Assembly: GCA_023228705.1 (NCBI GenBank)
Contig: JALOAS010000010.1
Location: 1 to 54,853 of the forward strand
Direction: 5' to 3'
DNA from: Ottowia sp.
Lineage (GTDB): Bacteria; Pseudomonadota; Gammaproteobacteria; Burkholderiales; Burkholderiaceae_C
Length of the DNA stretch: 54,853 nucleotides
The stretch's first letter is position 1; every line of letters starts with the position of its first letter. The notes below the pieces were generated by a model that was given only the letters and a program-made list of their open reading frames with translations, had not been told where the DNA came from and did no database searches. This document shows positions 29,176 through 38,209 of this stretch, in pieces. The translations under genes were made by a program, and so were the position numbers.

Positions 29176-29270
29176 CGTAAGAGTAACAATGGTCGACTAT
29201 TGACTTGACGCCTGCGCGATGCCGCAGGCCGAATGAGGGCCCCGGTTCACGCCCACAAGGAGACATCCCC

Positions 29271-30572
29271 ATGCCCGTTTCTTCCGCTTCCCCCGCGTAC
29301 ATGGCCGGCTTTGGCAACGAGTTTTCCACCGAGGCGCTGCCCGGCGCGCTGCCGGACCGAGGCAACTCGCCGCAACGCGCGCCCTACGGCCTGTACGCCG
29401 AGCAGGTCAGCGGCACGCCCTTTACCATTGCGCGCGCGGCGAACCGGCGCAGCTGGCTGTACCGCATCCGCCCGGCAGCCACGCACGGCGCCTTTGCGCC
29501 CAGCCAGGTCGGTGCGCGCTGGCTCTCCAGCTTCAACGAAGTGCCCACGCCGCCCAGCCGCCTGCGCTGGGACCCCTGGGCCATGCCGGCTGCCGATGAG
29601 TCGGTGGACTTCCTCGATGGCATGACGACCATCGGCGGCAACGCCGGCTGCGGCATCCACGTCTACGCCGCCAATGCGTCCATGGACACGCGCTACTTCT
29701 ACGATTCCGACGGCGAGCTGCTCATCGTGCCGCAGCATGGGCGCCTGACGCTGGCGACCGAGCTGGGCACGCTGGAGCTGGAGCCGCAGGAGATCGCCGT
29801 CGTTCCGCGCGGCATCCGCTTCCAGGTGCGGCTGCCCGATGGCGCGGCGCGCGGCTTTGTCTGCGAGAACCTGGGCGCGCCGCTGCAGCTGCCCACGCTG
29901 GGCGTCATCGGCTCCAACGGGCTGGCGCATCCGCGAGATTTCCTCACGCCCGTGGCCGCGTATGAAGACGTGGAGGGTGACTTTCAGATCATCACCAAGT
30001 TCGACGGCCGCTTCTGGAGCGCGCGCTCGGATCACTCGCCGCTGGACGTGGTGGCCTGGCACGGCACGCACGCCCCCTACAAGTACGACCTGCGCAAGTT
30101 CAACGTCACCGGCTTCATCAGCTGGGACCACCCGGACCCGTGCATCAACCTGGTGCTGCACGCACCCAGCGCCACGCCCGGCGTCGACACGCTGGACTTC
30201 GTCGTCTTTGCCCCGCGCGTGCTGGCCATGCGCGATACCTTCCGCCCGCCCTGGTTCCACCGCAACATGGCGGCCGAGTTCATGGCCAACATCCACGGCC
30301 AGTACGACGCCAAGGCCGGCGGCTTTGCCCCGGGCAGCATGTCGCTGCACAACACCATGACCGCGCATGGGCCGGATGCGGAGACCTTCGAGAAGGCCAG
30401 CGCCGCGGACACCAGCAAGCCGGACTACCTGCAAGACACCATGGCGATCATGTTCGAGACGCCGGTCATCATCCACGCGACGCAGCAGGCGCTGCAATCG
30501 CCGCAGCGCCAGCAGGACTACGCCGCCGTCTGGGGCGGCCTGAAAAAACACTTCAACCCCGATCGGCGTTAA
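29271..30572 (+). CDS. hmgA: Homogentisate 1,2-dioxygenase
   Basis: Fe(II) ring-cleavage dioxygenase that turns homogentisate into 4-maleylacetoacetate. The 433 residues match the family. The N terminus YMAGFGNEFSTEALPGALP is characteristic. The iron ligands are in FHRNMAAEFM (His and Glu) and NTMTAHGPDAETFEKA (His). The ATG at 29271 follows AAGGAGA; upstream in-frame codons to 29205 are not needed. It is first in the operon hmgA-fahA-hpd-phhB-phhA and divergent from the IclR gene. Confidence 0.97.
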   Translation: MPVSSASPAYMAGFGNEFSTEALPGALPDRGNSPQRAPYGLYAEQVSGTPFTIARAANRRSWLYRIRPAATHGAFAPSQVGARWLSSFNEVPTPPSRLRWDPWAMPAADESVDFLDGMTTIGGNAGCGIHVYAANASMDTRYFYDSDGELLIVPQHGRLTLATELGTLELEPQEIAVVPRGIRFQVRLPDGAARGFVCENLGAPLQLPTLGVIGSNGLAHPRDFLTPVAAYEDVEGDFQIITKFDGRFWSARSDHSPLDVVAWHGTHAPYKYDLRKFNVTGFISWDHPDPCINLVLHAPSATPGVDTLDFVVFAPRVLAMRDTFRPPWFHRNMAAEFMANIHGQYDAKAGGFAPGSMSLHNTMTAHGPDAETFEKASAADTSKPDYLQDTMAIMFETPVIIHATQQALQSPQRQQDYAAVWGGLKKHFNPDRR

Positions 30573-30575
30573 CCT

Positions 30576-31913
30576 GTGGCCATGACGATAACGACCAACG
30601 AGACGCACGACGCCAGTCTCAGGAGCTGGGTGCAATCGGCCAACGACGGCCGCACCGACTTCCCCGTCCAGAACCTGCCCTTTGCCGTGTTCCGGCGCAA
30701 GGCCAGCAGCGAGGCCTGGCGCGGCGGCGTGGCCGTGGGCAACCAGATCCTGGACCTGGCCGCGGTGCTCGCCGGCAAGGGCTCGGACCACTTTGGCGAC
30801 GCGGCCGAGCCGCTGCAGGCGGCGGCACGCGAGACCCTGAACGACTTCATGGGCCTGGGCCAGCCGGCCTGGTCTGCGCTGCGCCTGGCGCTGGCGCGCG
30901 CGCTGCGCGAGGGCGCTGCTGCGCAAGCCGACCTACAGCGCTGCCTCGTGCCGCAGCAGGACGCCGAGTACCGGGTGCCGGCGCGCGTGGGCGACTACAC
31001 CGACTTCTACACGTCCATCCACCACGCGACCAACATCGGCCGCCTGTTCCGCCCCGACAACCCGCTCATGCCCAACTACAAGTGGATCCCCATTGGCTAC
31101 CACGGGCGCAGCTCGAGCATCATCGTCTCCGGCCATGACTTCAGGCGCCCGGTGGGGCAGGTCAAGCCCGGGGATGCAGATACCCCCACGGTGCGCGCCA
31201 GCGAGCGCGTGGACATCGAGCTGGAGCTGGGCGTGTGGCTGGGCCGCGGCAACGCGCTGGGCGAGCCCATTGCCATGGCCGATGCCGAGCAACATGTGTT
31301 TGGCTTTGGCCTGCTCAACGACTGGTCGGCGCGCGACATCCAGCCCTGGGAGTACCAGCCGCTGGGCCCGTTCCTGGCCAAGAACTTTGCCACCACGGTG
31401 TCGCCGTGGATCGTCACCACCGAGGCGCTGGCGCCGTACCGCGTGGCGCCGCCGGCGCGCCCCGAAGGCGACCCGGCGCCGCTGCCCTACCTGGACTCAA
31501 AGGCCAACCGCGAGCGCGGCGCCATGGACGTGCATCTGCAAGTCCTGCTGCAAACGCCGCAAATGAAGCAAAGTGGCGAAGCGCCGGCGCGCATCAGCCA
31601 GTCCAACTACAAGCACGCGTACTGGACCTTTGCGCAGCTGGTGGCGCACCACACGGTGGGCGGCTGCAACCTGCAGCCCGGCGACCTCTTTGGCACCGGC
31701 ACGCTGTCGGGGCCCACGCTGGAGCAGGCGGGCGCGCTGATCGAGCTGACTGCGGGCGGCAAGAACCCCATCACGCTGCCCAGCGGCGAGCAGCGCACCT
31801 TCCTGCACGATGGCGATACGGTCATCCTGCGCGGCTGGTGCCAGAAGGACGGCGCCGCGCGCATTGGCCTGGGCGAGTGCCACAGCACCGTGCTGCCGGC
31901 GCGCGCCATCTGA
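30576..31913 (+). CDS. fahA: Fumarylacetoacetase
   Basis: Last enzyme of tyrosine breakdown, hydrolysing fumarylacetoacetate to fumarate and acetoacetate. The 445 residues span the N-terminal SH3-like part (LPFAVFRRKA) and the FAH catalytic domain. Metal ligands are in GDYTDFYTSIHHATN (Asp), VDIELELGVWLG (two Glu) and LLNDWSARDIQPWEY (Asp). The GTG at 30576 is three bases after the hmgA stop; the ATG at 30582 is an alternative. No maleylacetoacetate isomerase gene follows in the window, so that step must be encoded elsewhere or occur by glutathione. Confidence 0.96.
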   Translation: MAMTITTNETHDASLRSWVQSANDGRTDFPVQNLPFAVFRRKASSEAWRGGVAVGNQILDLAAVLAGKGSDHFGDAAEPLQAAARETLNDFMGLGQPAWSALRLALARALREGAAAQADLQRCLVPQQDAEYRVPARVGDYTDFYTSIHHATNIGRLFRPDNPLMPNYKWIPIGYHGRSSSIIVSGHDFRRPVGQVKPGDADTPTVRASERVDIELELGVWLGRGNALGEPIAMADAEQHVFGFGLLNDWSARDIQPWEYQPLGPFLAKNFATTVSPWIVTTEALAPYRVAPPARPEGDPAPLPYLDSKANRERGAMDVHLQVLLQTPQMKQSGEAPARISQSNYKHAYWTFAQLVAHHTVGGCNLQPGDLFGTGTLSGPTLEQAGALIELTAGGKNPITLPSGEQRTFLHDGDTVILRGWCQKDGAARIGLGECHSTVLPARAI

Positions 31914-31945
31914 AAAAACCAGACAAGTCAACGGGAGAATTGCAC

Positions 31946-33049
31946 ATGGCCAACACGCAAGCAACCGACGCCTACCCCAACCCCATGGGGCTGTGCGGCT
32001 TTGAGTTTGTCGAATTTGCCTCACCGCAGCCGAGCGTGCTGGAGCCGCTGTTTGAAAAAATGGGCTTCCAGCTGGTGGCCCGGCACCGTTCCAAGGACGT
32101 GCTGCTGTACCGCCAGGGCGGAATCAACTTCATCGTCAACCGCGAGCCCAGGAGCCTGGCCGCGTACTTTGCCGCCGAGCACGGGCCCAGCGCCTGCGGG
32201 CTGGCGTTTCGGGTCAGGGACTCGCAGGCCGCGTACAGGCGCGCACTGGAGCTGGGCGCGCAACCCATAGAGATTCCCACCGGCCCCATGGAGCTGAAGT
32301 TGCCGGCGATCAAGGGCATAGGCGGCGCGCCACTCTACCTCATAGACCGCTTCAAGGATGGCGAATCGATCTACGACATCGATTTTGTCTTCCTGCCAGG
32401 CGTCGAGCGCCGGCCGCCCGGACATGGCTTCAAGCTCATAGACCACCTCACGCACAACGTCTACCGCGGGCGCATGGCGTACTGGGCCGGCTTTTACGAG
32501 CGGCTCTTCAACTTCCGCGAGATCCGCTACTTTGACATTGCCGGCGAGTACACGGGCCTGACCAGCAAGGCCATGACGGCACCGGACGGCCTCATCCGCA
32601 TTCCGCTCAATGAAGAGGCCAGACAGGGCGGCGGCCAGATCGAGGAATTCCTGATGCAGTTCAACGGCGAGGGCATCCAGCACGTGGCGCTGATCTGCGA
32701 CGACCTGATCGATGCCGTCGACAAGCTGCAGATGGCCGGCATCCCGCTGCTGACCGCGCCCAACGACATCTACTACGAGGGCCTGGAAAAGCGCCTGCCC
32801 GGCCACGGCCAGCCGGTGCCCGAGCTGCAGGCGCGCGGCATCCTGCTCGATGGCAGCACCGAGGGCGGCACGCCGCGCCTCCTGCTGCAGATTTTTTCCG
32901 AGCCGCTGCTGGGGCCGGTGTTTTTCGAGTTCATCCAGCGCCAGGGCGACGAAGGCTTTGGCGAGGGCAACTTCAAGGCGCTGTTTGAATCCATGGAGCG
33001 CGACCAGGTGCGCCGCGGCGTGCTGGGCCAGGAGAAAGACCATGCCTGA
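31946..33049 (+). CDS. hpd: 4-hydroxyphenylpyruvate dioxygenase
   Basis: Fe(II) enzyme that converts 4-hydroxyphenylpyruvate to homogentisate. From ATG 31946 (GGGAGAA upstream) it has 367 residues, typical for bacteria. The two vicinal-oxygen-chelate halves are visible; the C-terminal half holds the ligands in LIDHLTHNVYRG (His), GIQHVALICDD (His) and GPVFFEFIQRQGD (Glu). FGEGNFKALFESMERDQVRRG is the conserved C-terminal gate helix. It overlaps the phhB start by eight bases. Confidence 0.96.
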   Translation: MANTQATDAYPNPMGLCGFEFVEFASPQPSVLEPLFEKMGFQLVARHRSKDVLLYRQGGINFIVNREPRSLAAYFAAEHGPSACGLAFRVRDSQAAYRRALELGAQPIEIPTGPMELKLPAIKGIGGAPLYLIDRFKDGESIYDIDFVFLPGVERRPPGHGFKLIDHLTHNVYRGRMAYWAGFYERLFNFREIRYFDIAGEYTGLTSKAMTAPDGLIRIPLNEEARQGGGQIEEFLMQFNGEGIQHVALICDDLIDAVDKLQMAGIPLLTAPNDIYYEGLEKRLPGHGQPVPELQARGILLDGSTEGGTPRLLLQIFSEPLLGPVFFEFIQRQGDEGFGEGNFKALFESMERDQVRRGVLGQEKDHA

Positions 33050-33347
33050 AGCAAGCAAAATCCATCCCGACCAACTGCAGGACAAGCTGGCTGCGCTGGC
33101 GCAGTGGCGCCTTGACAACGCGGGCCAGTCCATTGCGCGCGAGTACCGCTTTGACGACTTCATGCAGGCCTTTGCCTTCATGAGCGAGATGGCGATCTGG
33201 TCTGAAAAACACGACCACCACCCCGAGTGGTTCAATGTGTACAACAAGGTCAAGGTCACGCTGACGACGCACGATGCGGGCGGCCTGACCGAACGCGACC
33301 TGGCCTGGGCGCGGCACGCCGACGCGGTATTTTCAAGGAGCCACTGA
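33042..33347 (+). CDS. phhB: Pterin-4a-carbinolamine dehydratase
   Basis: A 101-residue protein with the PCD signature KHDHHPEWFNVYNKVKVTLTT near residues 55-75. It dehydrates the 4a-carbinolamine formed by phenylalanine hydroxylase, regenerating quinonoid dihydropterin. ATG 33042 lies inside the end of hpd, after GGAGAAA. The next gene is phhA, its functional partner. Confidence 0.95.
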   Translation: MPEASKIHPDQLQDKLAALAQWRLDNAGQSIAREYRFDDFMQAFAFMSEMAIWSEKHDHHPEWFNVYNKVKVTLTTHDAGGLTERDLAWARHADAVFSRSH

Positions 33348-33367
33348 CTTGCAAGCAGGAGACCGAC

Positions 33368-34264
33368 ATGCAAGCACGGGAGACACCACCCACCAAGCAC
33401 GGCCTGGCCGCCGGTGAAGCCGCAGCGCCCAGGCGCGCCGACTGGACCATAGACCAGGGCTGGGACCACTACAGCGCCGCCGAGCACGCCACCTGGAAGA
33501 CGCTGTTCGAGCGGCAGAGCAAACTGCTGCCTGGCCGCGCCTGCGACGAGTTTGTTGCCGGCATGCAGAAACTGGCGATCAGCGCCGAGCAAATCCCGGA
33601 CTTCCGGCGGCTCTCGGACGTCCTGCGCCGACACACCGGCTGGCAGGTGGTGGCGGTGCCGGGGCTGGTTCCCGACGACGTGTTCTTCGAGCACCTGGCG
33701 CATCGGCGCTTTCCGGCGGGCAACTTCATCCGCAAGCCGGACCAGCTCGACTACCTGGAAGAGCCCGACGTCTTCCACGACGTGTTCGGCCACGTGCCCA
33801 TGCTGCTGAACCCGGTGATCGCCGACTTCATCCAGGCCTATGGCAAGGGCGGCCTGCGCGCGCAGCAGCTCGGCCAGCTCAAGAAGCTGGCGCGGGTGTA
33901 CTGGTACACGGTGGAGTTCGGCCTGCTGATGCAGGATGGCGCGCCGCGCATCTACGGTGCCGGCATTGCCTCCTCGGCCACCGAAAGCGTTTTTGCGCTG
34001 GAAGACGACTCGCCCAACCGCATTGCGTTCGAGCTCGAGCGCGTGCTGCAGACCCACTACCGCATCGACGACTTCCAGGAAACCTACTTCGTCATCGACA
34101 GCCTGGACGAGCTGCTCAAGCTGGCGCAAATCGACTTCGAGCCCATCTACAAGCGGCTGGAGGGCCGGCCCGAATTCGAGCCCGGCGACGTGCTGGCAGG
34201 CGACGCCGTCATCACGCGCGGCAGCGGCCGCTACCATGCGGCCAGGCGCAGGGAGCGGGCATGA
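33368..34264 (+). CDS. phhA: Phenylalanine-4-hydroxylase
   Basis: Tetrahydropterin-dependent Fe(II) monooxygenase making tyrosine from phenylalanine. The 298 residues form just the catalytic domain, as in other bacterial enzymes. The iron triad is FHDVFGHVPM (two His) and WYTVEFGL (Glu). The substrate region DQLDYLEEPDVFHD and the ATG at 33368 are typical. It overlaps the downstream SDR by four bases (ATGA), which ties that SDR to pterin-dependent hydroxylation. Confidence 0.97.
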   Translation: MQARETPPTKHGLAAGEAAAPRRADWTIDQGWDHYSAAEHATWKTLFERQSKLLPGRACDEFVAGMQKLAISAEQIPDFRRLSDVLRRHTGWQVVAVPGLVPDDVFFEHLAHRRFPAGNFIRKPDQLDYLEEPDVFHDVFGHVPMLLNPVIADFIQAYGKGGLRAQQLGQLKKLARVYWYTVEFGLLMQDGAPRIYGAGIASSATESVFALEDDSPNRIAFELERVLQTHYRIDDFQETYFVIDSLDELLKLAQIDFEPIYKRLEGRPEFEPGDVLAGDAVITRGSGRYHAARRRERA

Positions 34265-34971
34265 ACACAAGCAGCGGGCGGGTTGCCCTCATCACCGGCG
34301 CTGCCGGCACGCTGGGCCGGGCGGTGGCCACGACGCTGGGCCGGCAGGGCTTGCGCCTGGCGCTGCTCGCCCGCCGCGAGGACGACCTGCACGGTTTTGC
34401 AACTGCCAAGGAAGCAGGCCAGCGCCTGTGCCTCGCCGCCGACCTGCTCGACACCGCGCAAGTCGAGTATGCGGTGGCCCAAACGCTGCAACGCCTTGGC
34501 CGCATCGACATCCTGTGCAACATCGCCGGCGGTTTTCACATGGGCGACAAGGTGCATGAGACCAGCGACGAAGCCTGGGATTTCATGTTCAACATCAACG
34601 TGCGCACGCTGACCAACATGGCCAGTGCCGTGGTGCCGCACATGCTGGAGGCGGGCAGCGGCAAGATCGTCAACATCGGCGCGTTTGCGGCGCGCCACGG
34701 CGAAGCCGGCAAGGGAGCCTACATCGCCAGCAAGAGCGCCGTCATCCGCCTCACCGAGTCCATGGCGCTGGAGCTGCGCGCGCAGGGCATCAACGTCAAC
34801 TGCGTGCTGCCCACCATCATCGATACGCCAGCCAACCGTGCCGCCATGCCCGACGCCGACCCGGCGCGCTGGGTGGCGCCTGAAGCACTGGCCGACGTCA
34901 TTGCCTTTCTGGCCTCCGATGCCGCGCGCGCCGTGCACGGCGCTGCACTGCCAGTCACCGGGCTGTCATGA
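34261..34971 (+). CDS. SDR-family oxidoreductase, candidate quinonoid dihydropteridine reductase
   Basis: A 236-residue short-chain dehydrogenase fold. The nucleotide motif is TGAAGTLG (residues 12-19), NIAGG near 86-90, and Tyr154-x3-Lys158 (YIASK). The usual catalytic Ser, 13 residues before Tyr, is Ala141 here (VNIGAFAA). Animal dihydropteridine reductase also lacks this Ser and has a late block of the form DTPxNRxxMPxAD; here residues 188-200 read DTPANRAAMPDAD. With phhA overlapping its start and phhB one gene up, a role in returning quinonoid dihydrobiopterin to tetrahydropterin is attractive. This is inference; generic FabG-like annotation is the alternative. Confidence 0.8.
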   Translation: MNTSSGRVALITGAAGTLGRAVATTLGRQGLRLALLARREDDLHGFATAKEAGQRLCLAADLLDTAQVEYAVAQTLQRLGRIDILCNIAGGFHMGDKVHETSDEAWDFMFNINVRTLTNMASAVVPHMLEAGSGKIVNIGAFAARHGEAGKGAYIASKSAVIRLTESMALELRAQGINVNCVLPTIIDTPANRAAMPDADPARWVAPEALADVIAFLASDAARAVHGAALPVTGLS

Positions 34972-34987
34972 AGCCGCAGCCCGGCAC

Positions 34988-35767
34988 TCAGCCGCGGCCC
35001 ACAAACGGCATGGTGGTCGCCATGACGGTGTGGAACAGCACGTTGGCCTGCAGCGGCAGGCTGGCCATGTAGCGCACCGACTCGCCGACGATGTTCACGT
35101 CCATGGTCGGCTCGACCATGCGCTGGCCACTGGCCTGCTCGATGCCGGCGCTCATGCGGCCGGTCATTTCGGTGGCCGCGTTGCCGACGTCGATCTGGCC
35201 CACCGCAATGTGGTACTTGCGCCCGTCCAGCGCCGCCGACTTGGTCAGGCCGGTCACCGCGTGCTTGGTCGCCGTGTACGCGATGGAGTTGGGCCTGGGC
35301 GTGGTGGCCGAGATCGAGCCGTTGTTGATGATGCGCCCGCCCTGCGGATCCTGCGCCTTCATGGTGCGGAACGCCTCGCGCAGGCACAGGAACATGCCGG
35401 TGAGGTTGACGTCGACCATGGCCTGCCATTCGTCCAGCGCAATGTCTTCCAGCAGGCCGGTGGCGCCAAACGCGCCCGCGTTGTTGAACAGCACGTCCAC
35501 GCGGCCGAAGTGCCCGGCGCTGTCGGCAAAAAGGCGCTGCACGTCCGCTTCGCGGGTCACGTCGGTCGGAACCACCAGCGCGCTGCCCTGCGCCTGCTCC
35601 GCCACCTGCTCCAGCGGCTCGCGCCGGCGCCCGGCCAGCACCACCCGGTAACCAGCACCCAGCAACGCCAGCGCCGCCGCGCGGCCTATGCCCGAACCAG
35701 CGCCCGTGACGATGGCCACGCGACCTGACGAATCATCCATGTCAATCTCCTGCACCTGCCTTGTCAT
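34988..35767 (-). CDS. SDR-family oxidoreductase
   Basis: A 259-residue classical short-chain dehydrogenase. Motifs are VTGAGSGIGRA (cofactor), NNAGAFGATG, Ser in INNGSISATTP and Tyr-x3-Lys in YTATKHAVTGL. LAGRRREPLE after beta2 suggests NADP. The last part (TGRMSAGIEQASGQRMVEPTMDVNIVGESVRYMASLP) is not helpful for a substrate. Convergent with the previous SDR gene, 16 bases apart, so not part of that operon. The in-frame ATG at 35740 (MDDSSGRVAIVTG) is a likely start; a terminal extension reads MTRQVQEID. Substrate unknown. Confidence 0.85.
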   Translation of the reverse strand: MTRQVQEIDMDDSSGRVAIVTGAGSGIGRAAALALLGAGYRVVLAGRRREPLEQVAEQAQGSALVVPTDVTREADVQRLFADSAGHFGRVDVLFNNAGAFGATGLLEDIALDEWQAMVDVNLTGMFLCLREAFRTMKAQDPQGGRIINNGSISATTPRPNSIAYTATKHAVTGLTKSAALDGRKYHIAVGQIDVGNAATEMTGRMSAGIEQASGQRMVEPTMDVNIVGESVRYMASLPLQANVLFHTVMATTMPFVGRG

Positions 35768-35956
35768 GCCGGGAGTCTATGACAGTCCATCCCGGCCAGC
35801 GCAGCCGCCGGCGCCAGCCCGGCCAAAAACCACGCTGCAGGGTCCGGCTCGGGCGCGCTGTAACATCTGCGGCAGCCGGATCATCCAATCCTGACAGAGG
35901 GCGCGCAGCACAGGCGAGCTGCTGCGCGTGCATTGCAGTCCAACAGGGACCAGTCC

Positions 35957-38086
35957 ATGAACCAACCCGCCCGCACCCCGCACCACCTGCACGCGGTCCC
36001 CGACCTGCTGCCACGCCGGCTGCCGCTGGATGCCGAAGACGCCGACGCCTTCCGTGCCGCCCTGCACCATTACTTTCTCAGCACGTTCGACCACTACGAA
36101 TCGCTGTTCAAGACGCTGGCCTGCGACGACGCCTGGTACGAGCCGCCGATTCCGCTGCGGCACCCGCTCATCTTCTACTACGGCCACACGGCCACCTTCT
36201 TCATCAACAAGCTGCTGCTGGCGCGGCTGGTGCACGAGCGCGTGGACCCGCACCTGGAATCCATCCTGGCCGTCGGCGTCGACGAGATGAGCTGGGACGA
36301 CCTGGACGACAAGCACTATGACTGGCCCGGCATCGGCCAGGTGCAGGCGTACCGCGACCAGGTGCGCCGCATCGTCACCGACATCATCGACCACGCGCCG
36401 CTGACGCTGCCGGTGCGCTGGGACCACCCCTGGTGGGCCATCGTCATGGGCGTGGAGCACGAGCGCATCCACCTGGAGACCTCCTCGGTGCTGATCCGCC
36501 AGCACCGGCTCGACTACGTGAAGGCGACGCCGCCGTGGAAGTCAAGCCGGGACACGGGCGAGGCGCCGGCCAATTCGCTGGTCGACGTACCGGCCGGCAG
36601 CGTCACGCTGGGCCGCAGCAAGGACGAGCCGCTGTACGGCTGGGACAACGAATTCGGCCACCATGAGGCGGACGTGGCCGCGTTCCAGGCCAGCCGCCTG
36701 CTGGTCAGCAACGGCGAATACCTGGCGTTTGTCGAGGCCGGCGGCTACACCGAACACGCGTACTGGGAAGAGGAAGGGCTGCAGTGGCTGAAGTACAGCC
36801 AGGTCACGCAACCGGAATTTTGGGTGCGCCAGAGCAACCAGTGGCAACTGCGCCTGATGACCGAGCTGGTACCCATGCGCTGGAACTGGCCGGTGGAGGT
36901 CAACGCGCACGAGGCGCGCGCGTTCTGCCGCTGGAAGGCCGCGCAGACCGGCCAGCCCGTGCGCCTGCCCACGGAAGACGAGTGGCAGCGCATGCTGGCC
37001 GTCAGCGGCTACCGCTACGGCGACGCGGCCAACCTCTACCTGGCGCACGGGGCCTCGTCCACGCCGGTGGACAAATTTGAACACGAGCCGTTCTGCGACA
37101 TCGTCGGCAACGTCTGGCAGTGGACCGAAACGCCCACCTACCCCTTCGACGGCTTTGACGTGCACCCGTACTACGACGACTTCACGACGCCCACCTTCGA
37201 CGGCCGCCACGCGATCATCAAGGGCGGATCGTGGATCTCCACCGGCAACGAGGCCGAGCCGGACTCCCGCTACGCGTTCCGGCGCCACTTCTTCCAGCAC
37301 GCCGGATTCCGCTACGTGGTCGCTTCCGCCAAGCCGGTGCCGCCGTCGCAGTACGAGACCGACAAGCTACTCTCGGAATACGCCGAGTTCCATTACGGCG
37401 CCACCTATTTTGGCGTGCCCAACTTCCCGCGCGCGCTGGTCGAGCTGGCGCTGGCCGAGCTGGGCGATACGCCGCGCCATCGCGCCATGGACCTGGGCTG
37501 CGCCTCCGGCCGCGCCACCTTTGAGCTGGCGCGCCACTTTGACGAGGTGGTGGGCATGGACTTTTCGGCGCGCTTCATCCGCCAGGGCGTGGTCCTGGCC
37601 AGCGGCGAAAAACTGCGCTACGTCGTCACCGACGAGGGCGAGCTGACCGAGCCACGCGAAGTCGGCCTGGCCGACCTGGGACTTGCGGACACGGCCGGCA
37701 AGGTGGCCTTCTTCCAGGGCGACGCCTGCAACCTCAAGCCGCAATTCACGGGCTACGATTTCATTCTTGCGGCCAACCTGGTCGACCGCCTGTACGAGCC
37801 GGCCAAGTTCCTGAAGTCCATACACGAGCGGCTGAAGGTGGGCGGGCTGATGCTGGTCGCAACCCCCTGCACCTGGCTTGTCGAGCACACGCCGCGCGAG
37901 CGCTGGGTGGGTGGCTTCAAGAAAGACGGTCGGCCCGTGCGCACGCTGGACGGGCTGACGCAGGCGCTGGCGCCGCACTTCGAGCGCGTGGGCGCGGTGC
38001 ACGAGGTGCCGTTTGTCATCCGCGAGACGCGGCGCAAGCACCAGCACACGCTGTCGCAAGCCACGTTCTGGCGCCGCGTGCGCTGA
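35957..38086 (+). CDS. ovoA: 5-histidylcysteine sulfoxide synthase with methyltransferase domain (OvoA)
   Basis: Three-domain enzyme of ovothiol A biosynthesis. The N-terminal DinB-like domain carries the Fe motif HxxxHxE in GVEHERIHLETS near residues 160-172. The middle FGE-sulfatase-like domain has EFGHHEADVAAFQASRLLVSNGEY-type sequence, RLPTEDEWQRM and GNVWQWTETPTYPF. The C-terminal SAM methyltransferase has MDLGCASGRATFELA and VVGMDFSARFI, expected to N-methylate the thiohistidine ring. At 709 residues from ATG 35957 it is complete. EgtB lacks the fused methyltransferase, which favours OvoA. Divergent from the SDR. Confidence 0.92.
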   Translation: MNQPARTPHHLHAVPDLLPRRLPLDAEDADAFRAALHHYFLSTFDHYESLFKTLACDDAWYEPPIPLRHPLIFYYGHTATFFINKLLLARLVHERVDPHLESILAVGVDEMSWDDLDDKHYDWPGIGQVQAYRDQVRRIVTDIIDHAPLTLPVRWDHPWWAIVMGVEHERIHLETSSVLIRQHRLDYVKATPPWKSSRDTGEAPANSLVDVPAGSVTLGRSKDEPLYGWDNEFGHHEADVAAFQASRLLVSNGEYLAFVEAGGYTEHAYWEEEGLQWLKYSQVTQPEFWVRQSNQWQLRLMTELVPMRWNWPVEVNAHEARAFCRWKAAQTGQPVRLPTEDEWQRMLAVSGYRYGDAANLYLAHGASSTPVDKFEHEPFCDIVGNVWQWTETPTYPFDGFDVHPYYDDFTTPTFDGRHAIIKGGSWISTGNEAEPDSRYAFRRHFFQHAGFRYVVASAKPVPPSQYETDKLLSEYAEFHYGATYFGVPNFPRALVELALAELGDTPRHRAMDLGCASGRATFELARHFDEVVGMDFSARFIRQGVVLASGEKLRYVVTDEGELTEPREVGLADLGLADTAGKVAFFQGDACNLKPQFTGYDFILAANLVDRLYEPAKFLKSIHERLKVGGLMLVATPCTWLVEHTPRERWVGGFKKDGRPVRTLDGLTQALAPHFERVGAVHEVPFVIRETRRKHQHTLSQATFWRRVR

Positions 38087-38177
38087 CCGGCGCGGCCTGC
38101 GGCCGGTCGGGTGGCGCCTGGCGCGCCATGGACCCCGCCCGGTGCCAGAGAGTTGTCAAGCGGTCACACCGGTTTTG

Positions 38178-38193
38178 TATTACACTTGTAATA
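38178..38193. promoter_or_regulatory. Palindromic operator of the toxin-antitoxin pair
   Basis: TATTACA-CT-TGTAATA is a perfect 7+7 palindrome, 17 bases before the antitoxin start. A possible -35 TTGTCA lies at 38153-38158, so the palindrome covers the -10 region. Antitoxins of this type repress their own promoter, so this is the likely autoregulatory site. Confidence 0.65.
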
Positions 38194-38209
38194 ACAACGG
38201 GAGCCAGCC

